Source: Planctomycetaceae bacterium (GTDB lineage Bacteria; Planctomycetota; Planctomycetia; Pirellulales; Pirellulaceae). From it: a stretch of 64,000 bases of DNA. The translations under genes and the position numbers were made by a program. The stretch is from assembly GCA_002862205.1 (NCBI GenBank), contig PKCN01000312.1:1-64000 (forward strand), in the 5' to 3' direction. Shown piece after piece: positions 26,323-34,156 of the stretch. Position 1 is the stretch's first letter, and every line of letters starts with the position of its first letter. The notes below the pieces were generated by a model. It had not been told where the DNA came from, did no database searches, and worked only from the letters and a program-made list of their open reading frames with translations.

Positions 26323-27765
26323 TTGAGTTTACCGTTGACAGATAAATCTTTGAATTACGATCGCTTGAGTGGAATGTTGGGCGAATTTGGTCAGGAGCAC
26401 GTGCTGCGGCATTGGGCCGACTTGGATGCCGAGCAGCGGGAAAATCTTTCAGAACAATTGAAAGGAATCGATCTTTCAGAGTTGGCGAGTTTGGTCAGTG
26501 GAGAAGACAAAGCGACTGATTTCGCTGGCTTGGCCATGAGGGCGGGCTCACCACCAGCGGTACGCGCTGACGGAAGTGGTGCTCACTGGTCTCCCATTCA
26601 AGCGAGAAAACGTGGCGAAGAAGCACTGAAGAATGGTGAACTCGGAGCAGTGATCGTCGCTGGTGGACAGGGGACACGACTCGGGTTTGATCAGCCAAAG
26701 GGCATGTTTCCGATTGGTCCGGTTTCCGGGCGAACTCTATTTCAGTTTTTCGCTGATCGCTTGCTTGCAGTGAACAAAAAATACGGGTGTCGTATTCCTC
26801 TGTACATCATGACCAGTGATGCAACTGATCAACAGACCCGCGATTATTTTGCTGCGAATGATAATTTGGGGATGCCTGTGGAGGATCTGCATATTTTCAA
26901 GCAAGGTGTGATGCCGGCCGTTGATTCAGGAACCGGGAAGCTGTTGATGGAGAGCAGGAGTTCGCTGGCCTTGAGCCCGGATGGTCATGGTGGGACTGTT
27001 TCTGCTTTGGATCGAAGCGGTTGCCTGACTGATGCAGTGAGTCGCGGCATTCAGCATCTTGCTTACATTCAGGTGGACAACCCGCTGGCCCAGCTCTGTG
27101 AGCCTGAGTTGATCGGTCACCATTTGATGGCAGCCAGTGAAATGACCACGCAGGTAGTCCGGAAACGCGATCCGATGGAAAGAGTGGGGAACGTTGTTCT
27201 GGTAGATGGGCAGGTGCAGATCATTGAATACAGTGATTTGCCAAAATCTGCCGCCGAAGCACTGAACGAAGATGGTTCGCTTAAACTCTGGGCCGGAAAT
27301 ATCGCTGTTCACCTGTTCAATGTCGAGTTTTTGTGTGGGGTTGCAGAGCAGGCCAACTCATTGCCATTTCATCGTGCGTTGAAAAAGGTGCCCTACTGTG
27401 ATGAGCGGGGGCAAGTGGTCTCTCCCGTTCAGCCGAACGCGACAAAGTTTGAAAGGTTCATTTTTGACTTGCTGCCGATTGCTCAAAATGCGTTTGTTGT
27501 CGAATCACTCGCCAGCGAGGTATTTGCACCTGTGAAAAACGCGGAGGGTGCGAAGACTGATACACCTGAAACCGCCAAAAAGGCAATCGCCGATTTACAC
27601 AGGGGGTGGTTGGAACAGGCTGGCGCTTGTGTGGATCAGGGGGTTCGGGTCGAGATTAACCCCATGCTAGCCCTTTCCGCCGATGATTTGAGTGAAAAGA
27701 TCGGGGCAAATCTGCGGATCGACGCAGATCGCTACTTTGACACAAAGATAGAATCCGGAGAATAA
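26323..27765 (+). CDS. UDP-sugar pyrophosphorylase, eukaryotic UAP1/UDPGP type
   Basis: The 480-residue product has the nucleotidyltransferase signature IVAGGQGTRLGFDQPKGMFP, then YIMTSDATD, FKQGVMPAVD, PDGHGGTVSAL, YIQVDNPLAQLCEP and EYSDLP. These are the landmarks of UDP-N-acetylglucosamine pyrophosphorylases of the eukaryotic type, not bacterial GlmU. It converts a sugar-1-phosphate (probably GlcNAc-1-P) plus UTP to UDP-sugar. The start is TTG at 26323 to keep the N-terminal LNYDRL segment; an ATG 17 codons later is an alternative. It is the last of a three-gene run with the permease and ligase. Confidence 0.9.
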   Translation: MSLPLTDKSLNYDRLSGMLGEFGQEHVLRHWADLDAEQRENLSEQLKGIDLSELASLVSGEDKATDFAGLAMRAGSPPAVRADGSGAHWSPIQARKRGEEALKNGELGAVIVAGGQGTRLGFDQPKGMFPIGPVSGRTLFQFFADRLLAVNKKYGCRIPLYIMTSDATDQQTRDYFAANDNLGMPVEDLHIFKQGVMPAVDSGTGKLLMESRSSLALSPDGHGGTVSALDRSGCLTDAVSRGIQHLAYIQVDNPLAQLCEPELIGHHLMAASEMTTQVVRKRDPMERVGNVVLVDGQVQIIEYSDLPKSAAEALNEDGSLKLWAGNIAVHLFNVEFLCGVAEQANSLPFHRALKKVPYCDERGQVVSPVQPNATKFERFIFDLLPIAQNAFVVESLASEVFAPVKNAEGAKTDTPETAKKAIADLHRGWLEQAGACVDQGVRVEINPMLALSADDLSEKIGANLRIDADRYFDTKIESGE

Positions 27766-27904
27766 AGCACTTCTGCCCACGACAGATTCAATGCTGTTAT
27801 GCGATGATGTCCGTTGACATTTCGATACACGAAACCTCGCTCAGAGCGAGGTGTTGAATCAGACTCGGTCCTTTCACGACCTTCCCACCTCGCACGCTTG
27901 CATC

Positions 27905-29734
27905 ATGAACACAACATCGCTCCAAGTCCAAAGGCAAGGCAATGCCTGGGTTGGCCTGATCATTTGCTTGATTTTCATTGCGGCTATTGGAGGCGCCGGT
28001 TACGCGGTATTGAACAAGACCGGTTCGTCGGTTGATCCGGACGCCTTGATCACGCAGACCGCTCGCCGTGGGCCATTCGATCATATCGTGCTGGAGCAAG
28101 GTGAAGTTGAGAGTAGCAGCAACACGGAGATCGTTTGTGAGGTCAAATCCCGTGGCAGTGGTGGGACTGCCATCCTCTGGGTCATCGAGGAAGGTACCAA
28201 GGTCAAAAAGGGAGAGAAGCTTGTCGAGCTTGATGCGGCAGAGCTTGATTTGAATCTCAAGGAGCAGAAGATCCAGGTGATCACGGCAGAGTCAAGGTTA
28301 GCGACTGCTGAAGCGAAACTGGAGCAGGCAAAAATTGCGAGGCAGGAATACCTTGAAGGTGTGTACAAGACTGATGAAAAAGAGATTTTGAGTGAAAAGG
28401 CGCGAGCCGAGCAAGCCCTGCGCAAAGCGAGGTTGGAAAGCCAAAGCAGTGAGCGTTTGGTTGCCAAGGGACTTTTGAATGCACTCACTCTTGAAGCCAA
28501 CCAGTTTGCAGTGGCCGATGCACAGAACCAACTCGATGTGGCTGATAGTAAACTGCGTGTGCTGCAGAATCTCACCAAACAGAAAATGTTGGTGCAATTC
28601 GATAGTGACATCGAAGCTGCTGAAGCGGGCTTGTCTGCAGCGAGAAGTGAACTGATGGAAGAGACAACTGAATTGGCTGAGATCGAGGAACAGATCACCA
28701 AATGCATCATGTACGCTCCGGCCGATGGTGTTGTGGTACACGCCAACAGGTACAGCAGCCGTGGTGGAAACGCAGAGTTTGTGGTGGAAGCCGGTTCGAC
28801 CGTGCGAGAGCGTCAAGAGATCATTCGTTTACCGGATCCCTCGCTCATGCAGGTAAAGTGCAAAGTGAATGAGTCGAGAATCACACTCATCAGAGAGGGC
28901 ATGGCCGCTAGAATCTCGATTGATGCCATCCCCGGAATGAAACTTACCGGAAGAGTCATCAAAGTGAATCGTTATGCGGAACCGGGAAGCTTCTTTAGCT
29001 CATCAATCAAGGAATATGCGACGATCATCGAGATCATTGACCCTCCGGAAAATATTCGCACGGGAATGACGGCAACGGTGCAAATTTTTGTTGAGCAATT
29101 GGATGATGCGTTGCAGATTCCTATTGAGGGTCTTTATGAACATGGGTCTGACATGTTCACCTTGGTCATGAAGGGACCTGACCAATTCGAGACATTCAAG
29201 GTGGGTATCCAAGCGACGAATGACAAGATGGCAAGCATCAGTGAAGGCCTCGCTGATGAAGATGTTGTGGTTTTGAATTTGCGGGACCATCTCGATCTGA
29301 TGAAGCTGCCCGAGATCGTGCGTGAGGACAACAGTGGCATGCGTGATTTGGCAACCGCTGCCCCAACTGGCAGTGCAGGCGGGCGACCCGGTGCAGGCGG
29401 TGGGCGACCCGGTGCAGGTGGTGGGCGACCCGGTGCAGGTGGTGGGCGACCCAGTGCAGGCGGCGGGCGACCCGGTGCAGGCGGCGGGCGATCAGCCGCA
29501 GGTGGCGGATCAGGTGGTGGTGGACGGCCATCTCCGAGTGCCATTGCCGACATGACCATGTCGCGAAATGACAAAGACGGTGATGGAACTCTTTCTGCCG
29601 ATGAAATCAAGGCGATCGACAGTAACTTTCGAAGCATGATTACCGATGCCGATGCTGATTCCGATGGCAGCGTGACGAAAGCTGAATTGACCAAAGCAAT
29701 GACCAAGCGTATGAGTGGAGGTAGCGGCCGATGA
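27905..29734 (+). CDS. MacA/HlyD-type efflux adaptor with C-terminal EF-hand pair
   Basis: The ATG at 27905 (MNTTSLQVQRQG) precedes one membrane anchor (LIICLIFIAAIGGAGYAVL). Residues ~50-460 are a periplasmic adaptor: lipoyl-type halves (LEQGEVESSSNTEIVCEV; APADGVVVHAN), a long coiled-coil hairpin (~105-255), and beta-barrel regions (GMTATVQIFVE). Unusually, a Gly/Arg/Pro-rich linker made of 21-bp repeats (residues ~493-534) leads to two canonical EF-hand loops, DKDGDGTLSADE (556-567) and DADSDGSVTKAE (583-594). The adaptor links an inner-membrane ABC exporter to an outer-membrane partner. The stop overlaps the ATPase start (ATGA), so the genes are coupled. No TolC-like gene is nearby. Confidence 0.88.
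   Translation: MNTTSLQVQRQGNAWVGLIICLIFIAAIGGAGYAVLNKTGSSVDPDALITQTARRGPFDHIVLEQGEVESSSNTEIVCEVKSRGSGGTAILWVIEEGTKVKKGEKLVELDAAELDLNLKEQKIQVITAESRLATAEAKLEQAKIARQEYLEGVYKTDEKEILSEKARAEQALRKARLESQSSERLVAKGLLNALTLEANQFAVADAQNQLDVADSKLRVLQNLTKQKMLVQFDSDIEAAEAGLSAARSELMEETTELAEIEEQITKCIMYAPADGVVVHANRYSSRGGNAEFVVEAGSTVRERQEIIRLPDPSLMQVKCKVNESRITLIREGMAARISIDAIPGMKLTGRVIKVNRYAEPGSFFSSSIKEYATIIEIIDPPENIRTGMTATVQIFVEQLDDALQIPIEGLYEHGSDMFTLVMKGPDQFETFKVGIQATNDKMASISEGLADEDVVVLNLRDHLDLMKLPEIVREDNSGMRDLATAAPTGSAGGRPGAGGGRPGAGGGRPGAGGGRPSAGGGRPGAGGGRSAAGGGSGGGGRPSPSAIADMTMSRNDKDGDGTLSADEIKAIDSNFRSMITDADADSDGSVTKAELTKAMTKRMSGGSGR
29381..29506 (+). repeat. Six in-frame 21-bp repeats encoding Gly-Arg-Pro-Gly-Ala-Gly-Gly
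   Basis: Units of gggcgacccggtgcaggyggy begin at 29381, 29402, 29423, 29444, 29465 and 29486; the last is degenerate (ggcgatcagcc). They encode the flexible linker between the adaptor and its EF-hand pair. Confidence 0.93.
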
Positions 29735-30546
29735 GTATGAACGATCCGTACGAGGTCTCATCTTCAGGGGAAACGACATCGATGAATGATTCGCGCAGAT
29801 TAGCGACTTCAATTCGGGATTTGACCAAGGAATACGTTCTGAAAAGTGAGACCGTTCGGGCGCTGCGTGGTGTTTCATTTGACGTGCCCGAAGGTGACTA
29901 CGTCGCGATCATGGGTCCATCGGGAAGTGGCAAAAGTACGTTGTTGAATCTGTTGGGTTGCCTTGATAAACCGACCAATGGAAGTCTTTATCTTGGTGAA
30001 GATGACATCGCTGAGATGACTGATGATGAGCTTGCCGAGATCAGGAGTACACGCATTGGATTTGTGTTTCAGTCTTATAATCTGATACAGCAACTGAGTG
30101 TGGTGGAGAACATTCAGGTGCCTCTCTATTATCAGGGGAGACTTGGGTCAGGAGAGAAACGGAGAGCCATGGAGTTGGCTGAACGCGTGGGTTTGGGAGA
30201 CCGCCTTGATCATCGCCCAGCTCAGTTATCTGGTGGTCAACAGCAACGAGTGGCTATCGCTCGCAGCTTGGTGAATGACCCTTTCTTTGTATTGGCAGAT
30301 GAGCCCACCGGAAACCTTGACTCCGCGACGACCGATGAAATCCTGCAGATTTTTGACGCGTTGAATGATGAGGGGCGGACGATCATCCTCGTCACTCATG
30401 AAGATGATGTCGCGGATCGCGCAAAACGCATTGTGCGTTTGAAGGATGGAATGCTGCACACTGATGAGCAGGTTAGCGAGGAACGGCGTGTCGCTGCCAG
30501 GCTGGCTCAGCGGCAAGCTGTCGAAGAGATGTTGGCGCGTGAGTAG
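29731..30546 (+). CDS. MacB-like ABC exporter ATPase
   Basis: This 271-residue ATP-binding subunit has Walker A GPSGSGKST, Q-loop FVFQSYNLIQ, signature LSGGQQQR, Walker B FFVLADEPTGNLD and the H-loop VTHE. It belongs to the LolD/MacB/FtsE group that powers FtsX-type permeases. About 30 residues precede the usual start of the domain; an internal ATG (MNDSRRLATS, 29782) is an alternative start. It overlaps the adaptor gene by four bases and is followed by the permease after 24 bases, forming a three-gene exporter operon. Confidence 0.94.
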   Translation: MSMNDPYEVSSSGETTSMNDSRRLATSIRDLTKEYVLKSETVRALRGVSFDVPEGDYVAIMGPSGSGKSTLLNLLGCLDKPTNGSLYLGEDDIAEMTDDELAEIRSTRIGFVFQSYNLIQQLSVVENIQVPLYYQGRLGSGEKRRAMELAERVGLGDRLDHRPAQLSGGQQQRVAIARSLVNDPFFVLADEPTGNLDSATTDEILQIFDALNDEGRTIILVTHEDDVADRAKRIVRLKDGMLHTDEQVSEERRVAARLAQRQAVEEMLARE

Positions 30547-30570
30547 TTCTGCCATCGGAGTTATAAATAC

Positions 30571-31902
30571 ATGATTTGGCTACGTACCTGGAAACTCGGT
30601 GTCAAGAGTCTCGCATTGCATCCGTTGCGGACTGTATTAACCATGCTGGGCATCATGATTGGTGTGACTGCTGTTATTGTTCTTACGGCAATCAGTCAGG
30701 GTGCAAGCGATCAGGTGCAACGTCAGATCGAATCTCTCGGCTCAACCACGATCATCGTTCGCAGTCGAAAACCAACGGAAGATAAACTCGCTGGATCGCG
30801 GGCTATGCAGTACGGCCTTCTTCGCAGTGACCTGGAACGAATTGTTGCAAATGTTCCCACGATTGAGGCGGCAATACCGATACGCGAAATCCGACGGCAG
30901 TTTACATACCGAGATCGCTTGATCGATGGGCGGCTGGTTGGATGCACACCAGCCTATGCTGATGTAAATAGCCTCAAAATACGAGCTAATGGTGGACGTT
31001 TTATCGGTGATGCTGATGATTTGAAGGCTGACACTGTGTGTGTTATCTCATCTGGGGTTGCGGAGGCGCTTTTTCCTTATGAAGAACCTCTGGGAAAACG
31101 AATCAATGTTCCCGAGCATACTGACAAGTACAAGATTATTGGGGTACTTGAGCACCGGAATCCTTCGGCTGCGATTGGTGGATCGCTCGACTCCCAGGAC
31201 TTCTCGTCGGATGTTTATATTCCGATCCGAACTCTGCGGACGAGGGTTGGCGATAAGATCGTGACCCGACGCAGTGGTCAGTTTCAAACGGAAATCATGG
31301 AACTGAACCAGATCACACTCCAGGCAACTTCGCCAGAGAAGGTTCGGCCCTCTGCGGCCCTGATCAAGAGTTTGTTGGCATCTAACCACAGTGATCTGAA
31401 TGATACGGCTGTTGTGGTGCCTCTGGAATTATTGGAGCAGGCGCGAAACATGAAATTGTTGTTCTTGGGAATAGCCATTCTGATTGCGTGTATTTCGTTG
31501 CTGGTCGGTGGCATTGGCATCATGAACATCATGTTGGCGAGTGTGACCGAGCGGACACGAGAGATCGGTATTCGCCGAGCTTTGGGGGCCAAGCGAGGAG
31601 ATATCGTCAGACAATTCCTTGTTGAAACCATTGTCCTCAGCTTTGTGGGAGCCTTTTTGGGCATCCTGGTTGGTTTTCTCAGCCTCTATGTCTATGAGGG
31701 AGCAATTTGGCTGTTTCAGGAGGGTTTTCCAGATCAATTCGCAAGCTTGCCGCAGCCGATCCGTGAGGCGACTCCCTCCATTGTGCTGTGGACGATCCCT
31801 TTGGCAGTGCTGATTGCAGTGAGCGTCGGCTTGGTCAGTGGGTTGTATCCTGCAGTGCGTGCGGCGAAGATGAATCCGATCGAGGCACTACGCCACGAGT
31901 AA
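30571..31902 (+). CDS. MacB-like ABC exporter permease
   Basis: The 443-residue product has the MacB layout: first helix near residues 20-45 (TVLTMLGIMIGVTAVIVL), a periplasmic MacB_PCD domain (~50-290), and three C-terminal helices with GGIGIMNIMLASVTERTREIG and RRALGAKRGDIVRQFL. GGAG about 10 bases before the ATG supports the start. Together with the preceding ATPase and adaptor it should form a mechanotransmission-type exporter; the substrate is unknown. Confidence 0.94.
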   Translation: MIWLRTWKLGVKSLALHPLRTVLTMLGIMIGVTAVIVLTAISQGASDQVQRQIESLGSTTIIVRSRKPTEDKLAGSRAMQYGLLRSDLERIVANVPTIEAAIPIREIRRQFTYRDRLIDGRLVGCTPAYADVNSLKIRANGGRFIGDADDLKADTVCVISSGVAEALFPYEEPLGKRINVPEHTDKYKIIGVLEHRNPSAAIGGSLDSQDFSSDVYIPIRTLRTRVGDKIVTRRSGQFQTEIMELNQITLQATSPEKVRPSAALIKSLLASNHSDLNDTAVVVPLELLEQARNMKLLFLGIAILIACISLLVGGIGIMNIMLASVTERTREIGIRRALGAKRGDIVRQFLVETIVLSFVGAFLGILVGFLSLYVYEGAIWLFQEGFPDQFASLPQPIREATPSIVLWTIPLAVLIAVSVGLVSGLYPAVRAAKMNPIEALRHE

Positions 31903-31931
31903 GATTCCGCGTGACTTGTTTTTGAGTTGTC

Positions 31932-32837
31932 ATGATGTTCACTTCGCAAGCAGGGCGTTATTGCCTGAGCCGTCGCATTCTTTATTCACTGGTTTTGGTT
32001 TGCATTGCCTTGGATGTGGCGTGGTCCGCTGATTCCGCAGGTGGTTTCAAACTGATGACGTACAACATCCGGTATGACAACCCGCGTGACGGCAAGGACG
32101 TGTGGGCCAATCGAGTCGATGCAGTGGTGGATCTGATTTCCAAGCAAGACCTCATTGGTTTACAGGAAGTCACGGCGGGGCAGTTGAAAACGCTGATTCA
32201 GAGACTTCCTGAATTCGATTTCTATGGTGTGGGGCGAGATGATGGTCGAAGCCGAGGGGAGCATGCTCCTGTTTTTTTCCGAAAGTCTCGTTTTGAATTG
32301 TTGGAGCAGCGAACGTTCTGGTTGAGTGCTCGTCCCAAGCAGATTGGTGTTGCCGGTTGGGATGCGGCGTTACCGAGAACTTGTACATGGGTGCTTGTGA
32401 AAGATAAAGTTGCAGGGAAAAAAATGTGGGTCGCCAACACACACTTTGATCATCGCGGTTCAACTGCGCGTTTGGAGAGCGGTCGGCTTATCAAACGAGT
32501 GGTAATGGATCAACCTGCTGAAATTCCTGTGGTTGTGATGGGCGACTTTAATTGTTTGCAGAAATCGCCGCCCTATCTTGCATTGATTGACAAAAAATTG
32601 ATGACTGATGCCCGTCTGTTGAGCAAACAGAAGATCGTTGGTCCCGATAGCACATGGAATGGATTTCGAGCAATCGCTTCAGGAAGGATCATTGATCACA
32701 TCTTTGTTCGCGGTCAAATTGAGATTGAACAGTTATCAACGTTGGATCCAAAGACCTCGCAGGGGCGTTATGCCAGTGACCATCTGCCCGTCCAGATTGT
32801 CGTGCACTGGGGTCAATCCAACGTGAACAAGAATTGA
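31932..32837 (+). CDS. Exported endonuclease/exonuclease/phosphatase-fold hydrolase
   Basis: A signal peptide (ILYSLVLVCIALDVAWSA) is followed by the EEP fold: LMTYNIRYDN, GLQEVT with the metal-binding Glu, NTHFDHRG, VVVMGDFN, and ASDHLPVQ with the catalytic Asp-His. The 301 residues match the planctomycete-type secreted EEP hydrolases. Substrates in this fold range from DNA to phospholipids and phosphosugars, so none is assigned. The gene lies 29 bases after the exporter permease and touches the EamA gene, so it may be the tail of that operon. Confidence 0.88.
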   Translation: MMFTSQAGRYCLSRRILYSLVLVCIALDVAWSADSAGGFKLMTYNIRYDNPRDGKDVWANRVDAVVDLISKQDLIGLQEVTAGQLKTLIQRLPEFDFYGVGRDDGRSRGEHAPVFFRKSRFELLEQRTFWLSARPKQIGVAGWDAALPRTCTWVLVKDKVAGKKMWVANTHFDHRGSTARLESGRLIKRVVMDQPAEIPVVVMGDFNCLQKSPPYLALIDKKLMTDARLLSKQKIVGPDSTWNGFRAIASGRIIDHIFVRGQIEIEQLSTLDPKTSQGRYASDHLPVQIVVHWGQSNVNKN

Positions 32838-33754
32838 TGGCAAGGCTCTCCCGTCGAGATCGTTCACGCCTTTTGGTGGTGATCGCTGCTTTACTCTGGA
32901 GTACCAGTGGTTTCTATACCAAGGCTCCCTGGTTTGATGACTGGCCGATGGAAACGCGCGGCGTTGCCTTGACATTCTGGCGTGCTGTGTTTGCTGCCTT
33001 GACGGTGCTTCCATTTGTGCGTCGCCCGCAGTTCCGGTTTGCAATGGTGCCAATGTCAATGGCATTTGTTGCTATGACGTATTCGTTTTTGGTGGCCATG
33101 GTCAATGGATCGGAGACAACCACGATCTGGTTGCAGTACGTGGGTCCTGCGTGGGTTGCGGTGGCGGGATTGATGGGCATTGGTGACCGCCCTCGTCGTA
33201 GTGATTGGGTGATGGTTGGATTGTCGTTGGTCGGGATTGCATTCATGATTGGGATGGAAGCCCGAGTGACGGATGAGTCGTTGATTACAGGGCCAGTTGG
33301 GCTTGCTCTGTTTTCAGGGTTGATGTACGCGGTCGTCATGGTTTCCCTGCGAAGGTTGCGTGGTGTGGATGTGGCTTGGTTGGGATTGGTGAACCATCTG
33401 GTGAGTGTGGTGTGCCTGGCCCCATTGGTCATTGGCAAGGCTCCACTTCCCCACGGGGGGCAATGGATCGCCTTGTTCTGTCTGGGAGCATTTCAGTTGG
33501 CGATTCCTTACATGATCTTTGCCTGGGCAGTTCGAGAGGTGGAGAGTAATGAGGCGTCCTTGATCACGTTGTTGGAACCAGTGGCGGTACCGATTTGGAC
33601 ATTTCTGGCGTGGCGGAACTATTCGAATTATCAGTTTCCTCACTGGTGGACATTGGTGGGGGCGGCGTTCATTGCTGCCGGCTTTGTTTGGCGGTATGGC
33701 CTTGTTCGGCGAACGCGTAAGGTGGCGAATTCTTCGAGTGATGATGCTCCGTAG
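32837..33754 (+). CDS. EamA/DMT-superfamily transporter
   Basis: The 305-residue product has about ten hydrophobic segments in two EamA repeats: ALLWSTSGFYTKAP at the first helix and LALFSGLMYAVVMVSLRRL at the start of the second repeat, with VESNEASLITLLEPVAVPIW near the end. The ATG at 32837 shares one base with the stop of the preceding gene; a TTG three bases earlier is an alternative. Drug/metabolite transporters of this kind export small metabolites; the substrate cannot be told. Confidence 0.9.
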   Translation: MARLSRRDRSRLLVVIAALLWSTSGFYTKAPWFDDWPMETRGVALTFWRAVFAALTVLPFVRRPQFRFAMVPMSMAFVAMTYSFLVAMVNGSETTTIWLQYVGPAWVAVAGLMGIGDRPRRSDWVMVGLSLVGIAFMIGMEARVTDESLITGPVGLALFSGLMYAVVMVSLRRLRGVDVAWLGLVNHLVSVVCLAPLVIGKAPLPHGGQWIALFCLGAFQLAIPYMIFAWAVREVESNEASLITLLEPVAVPIWTFLAWRNYSNYQFPHWWTLVGAAFIAAGFVWRYGLVRRTRKVANSSSDDAP

Positions 33755-34156
33755 CCGTGACGCTGTCGCTGGGAGGTCAAGCGGGCAAGACCGAGCAGGC
33801 CGCTCAAATGCGCCAACCGCCGGGAGATGCATGGCCCTTTGCGGGGGTCAGGAAGATTTCAGAGCGGAAAAAACGCCATTGGGGTGCCACAGCGGTGATT
33901 TGGCCAAGACCCACGGGATTGGCAGTGGATTGTTTTGAACCTGTGTTTTGGCACGTCCTCTACGACTCGGCATTTTTCTGCTATCCTCTGCCTCAATTTG
34001 CAGGTGCCAATTTGACTCTCCACGACCCGTTTTTGGAAACCCATTCGGGCGTGCTGGGGGCGAAAGCGACGGTTCTTCGAAGCCGGAATTGAGGTTTGGC
34101 ACCGTGTAAGTTCTGTGTATGAACCTCTCAATCTCCACGCCGTTGGAACTAAAAAC
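33755..34156. other. Gene-free leader region upstream of carB
   Basis: About 400 bases with open frames but no recognisable product. It should contain the carB promoter and any pyrimidine- or arginine-responsive leader. No defined riboswitch or attenuator could be recognised by eye. Confidence 0.4.

Noticed and set aside
29134-29706. Minus-strand proline-rich frame opposite the adaptor
   Set aside because: It is the reverse of the Gly/Arg/Pro repeat linker, and the plus-strand reading has clear domains.
33757-34092. Plus-strand frame of 111 codons before carB
   Set aside because: It has no recognisable motif and no good ribosome-binding site; it is treated as leader DNA.
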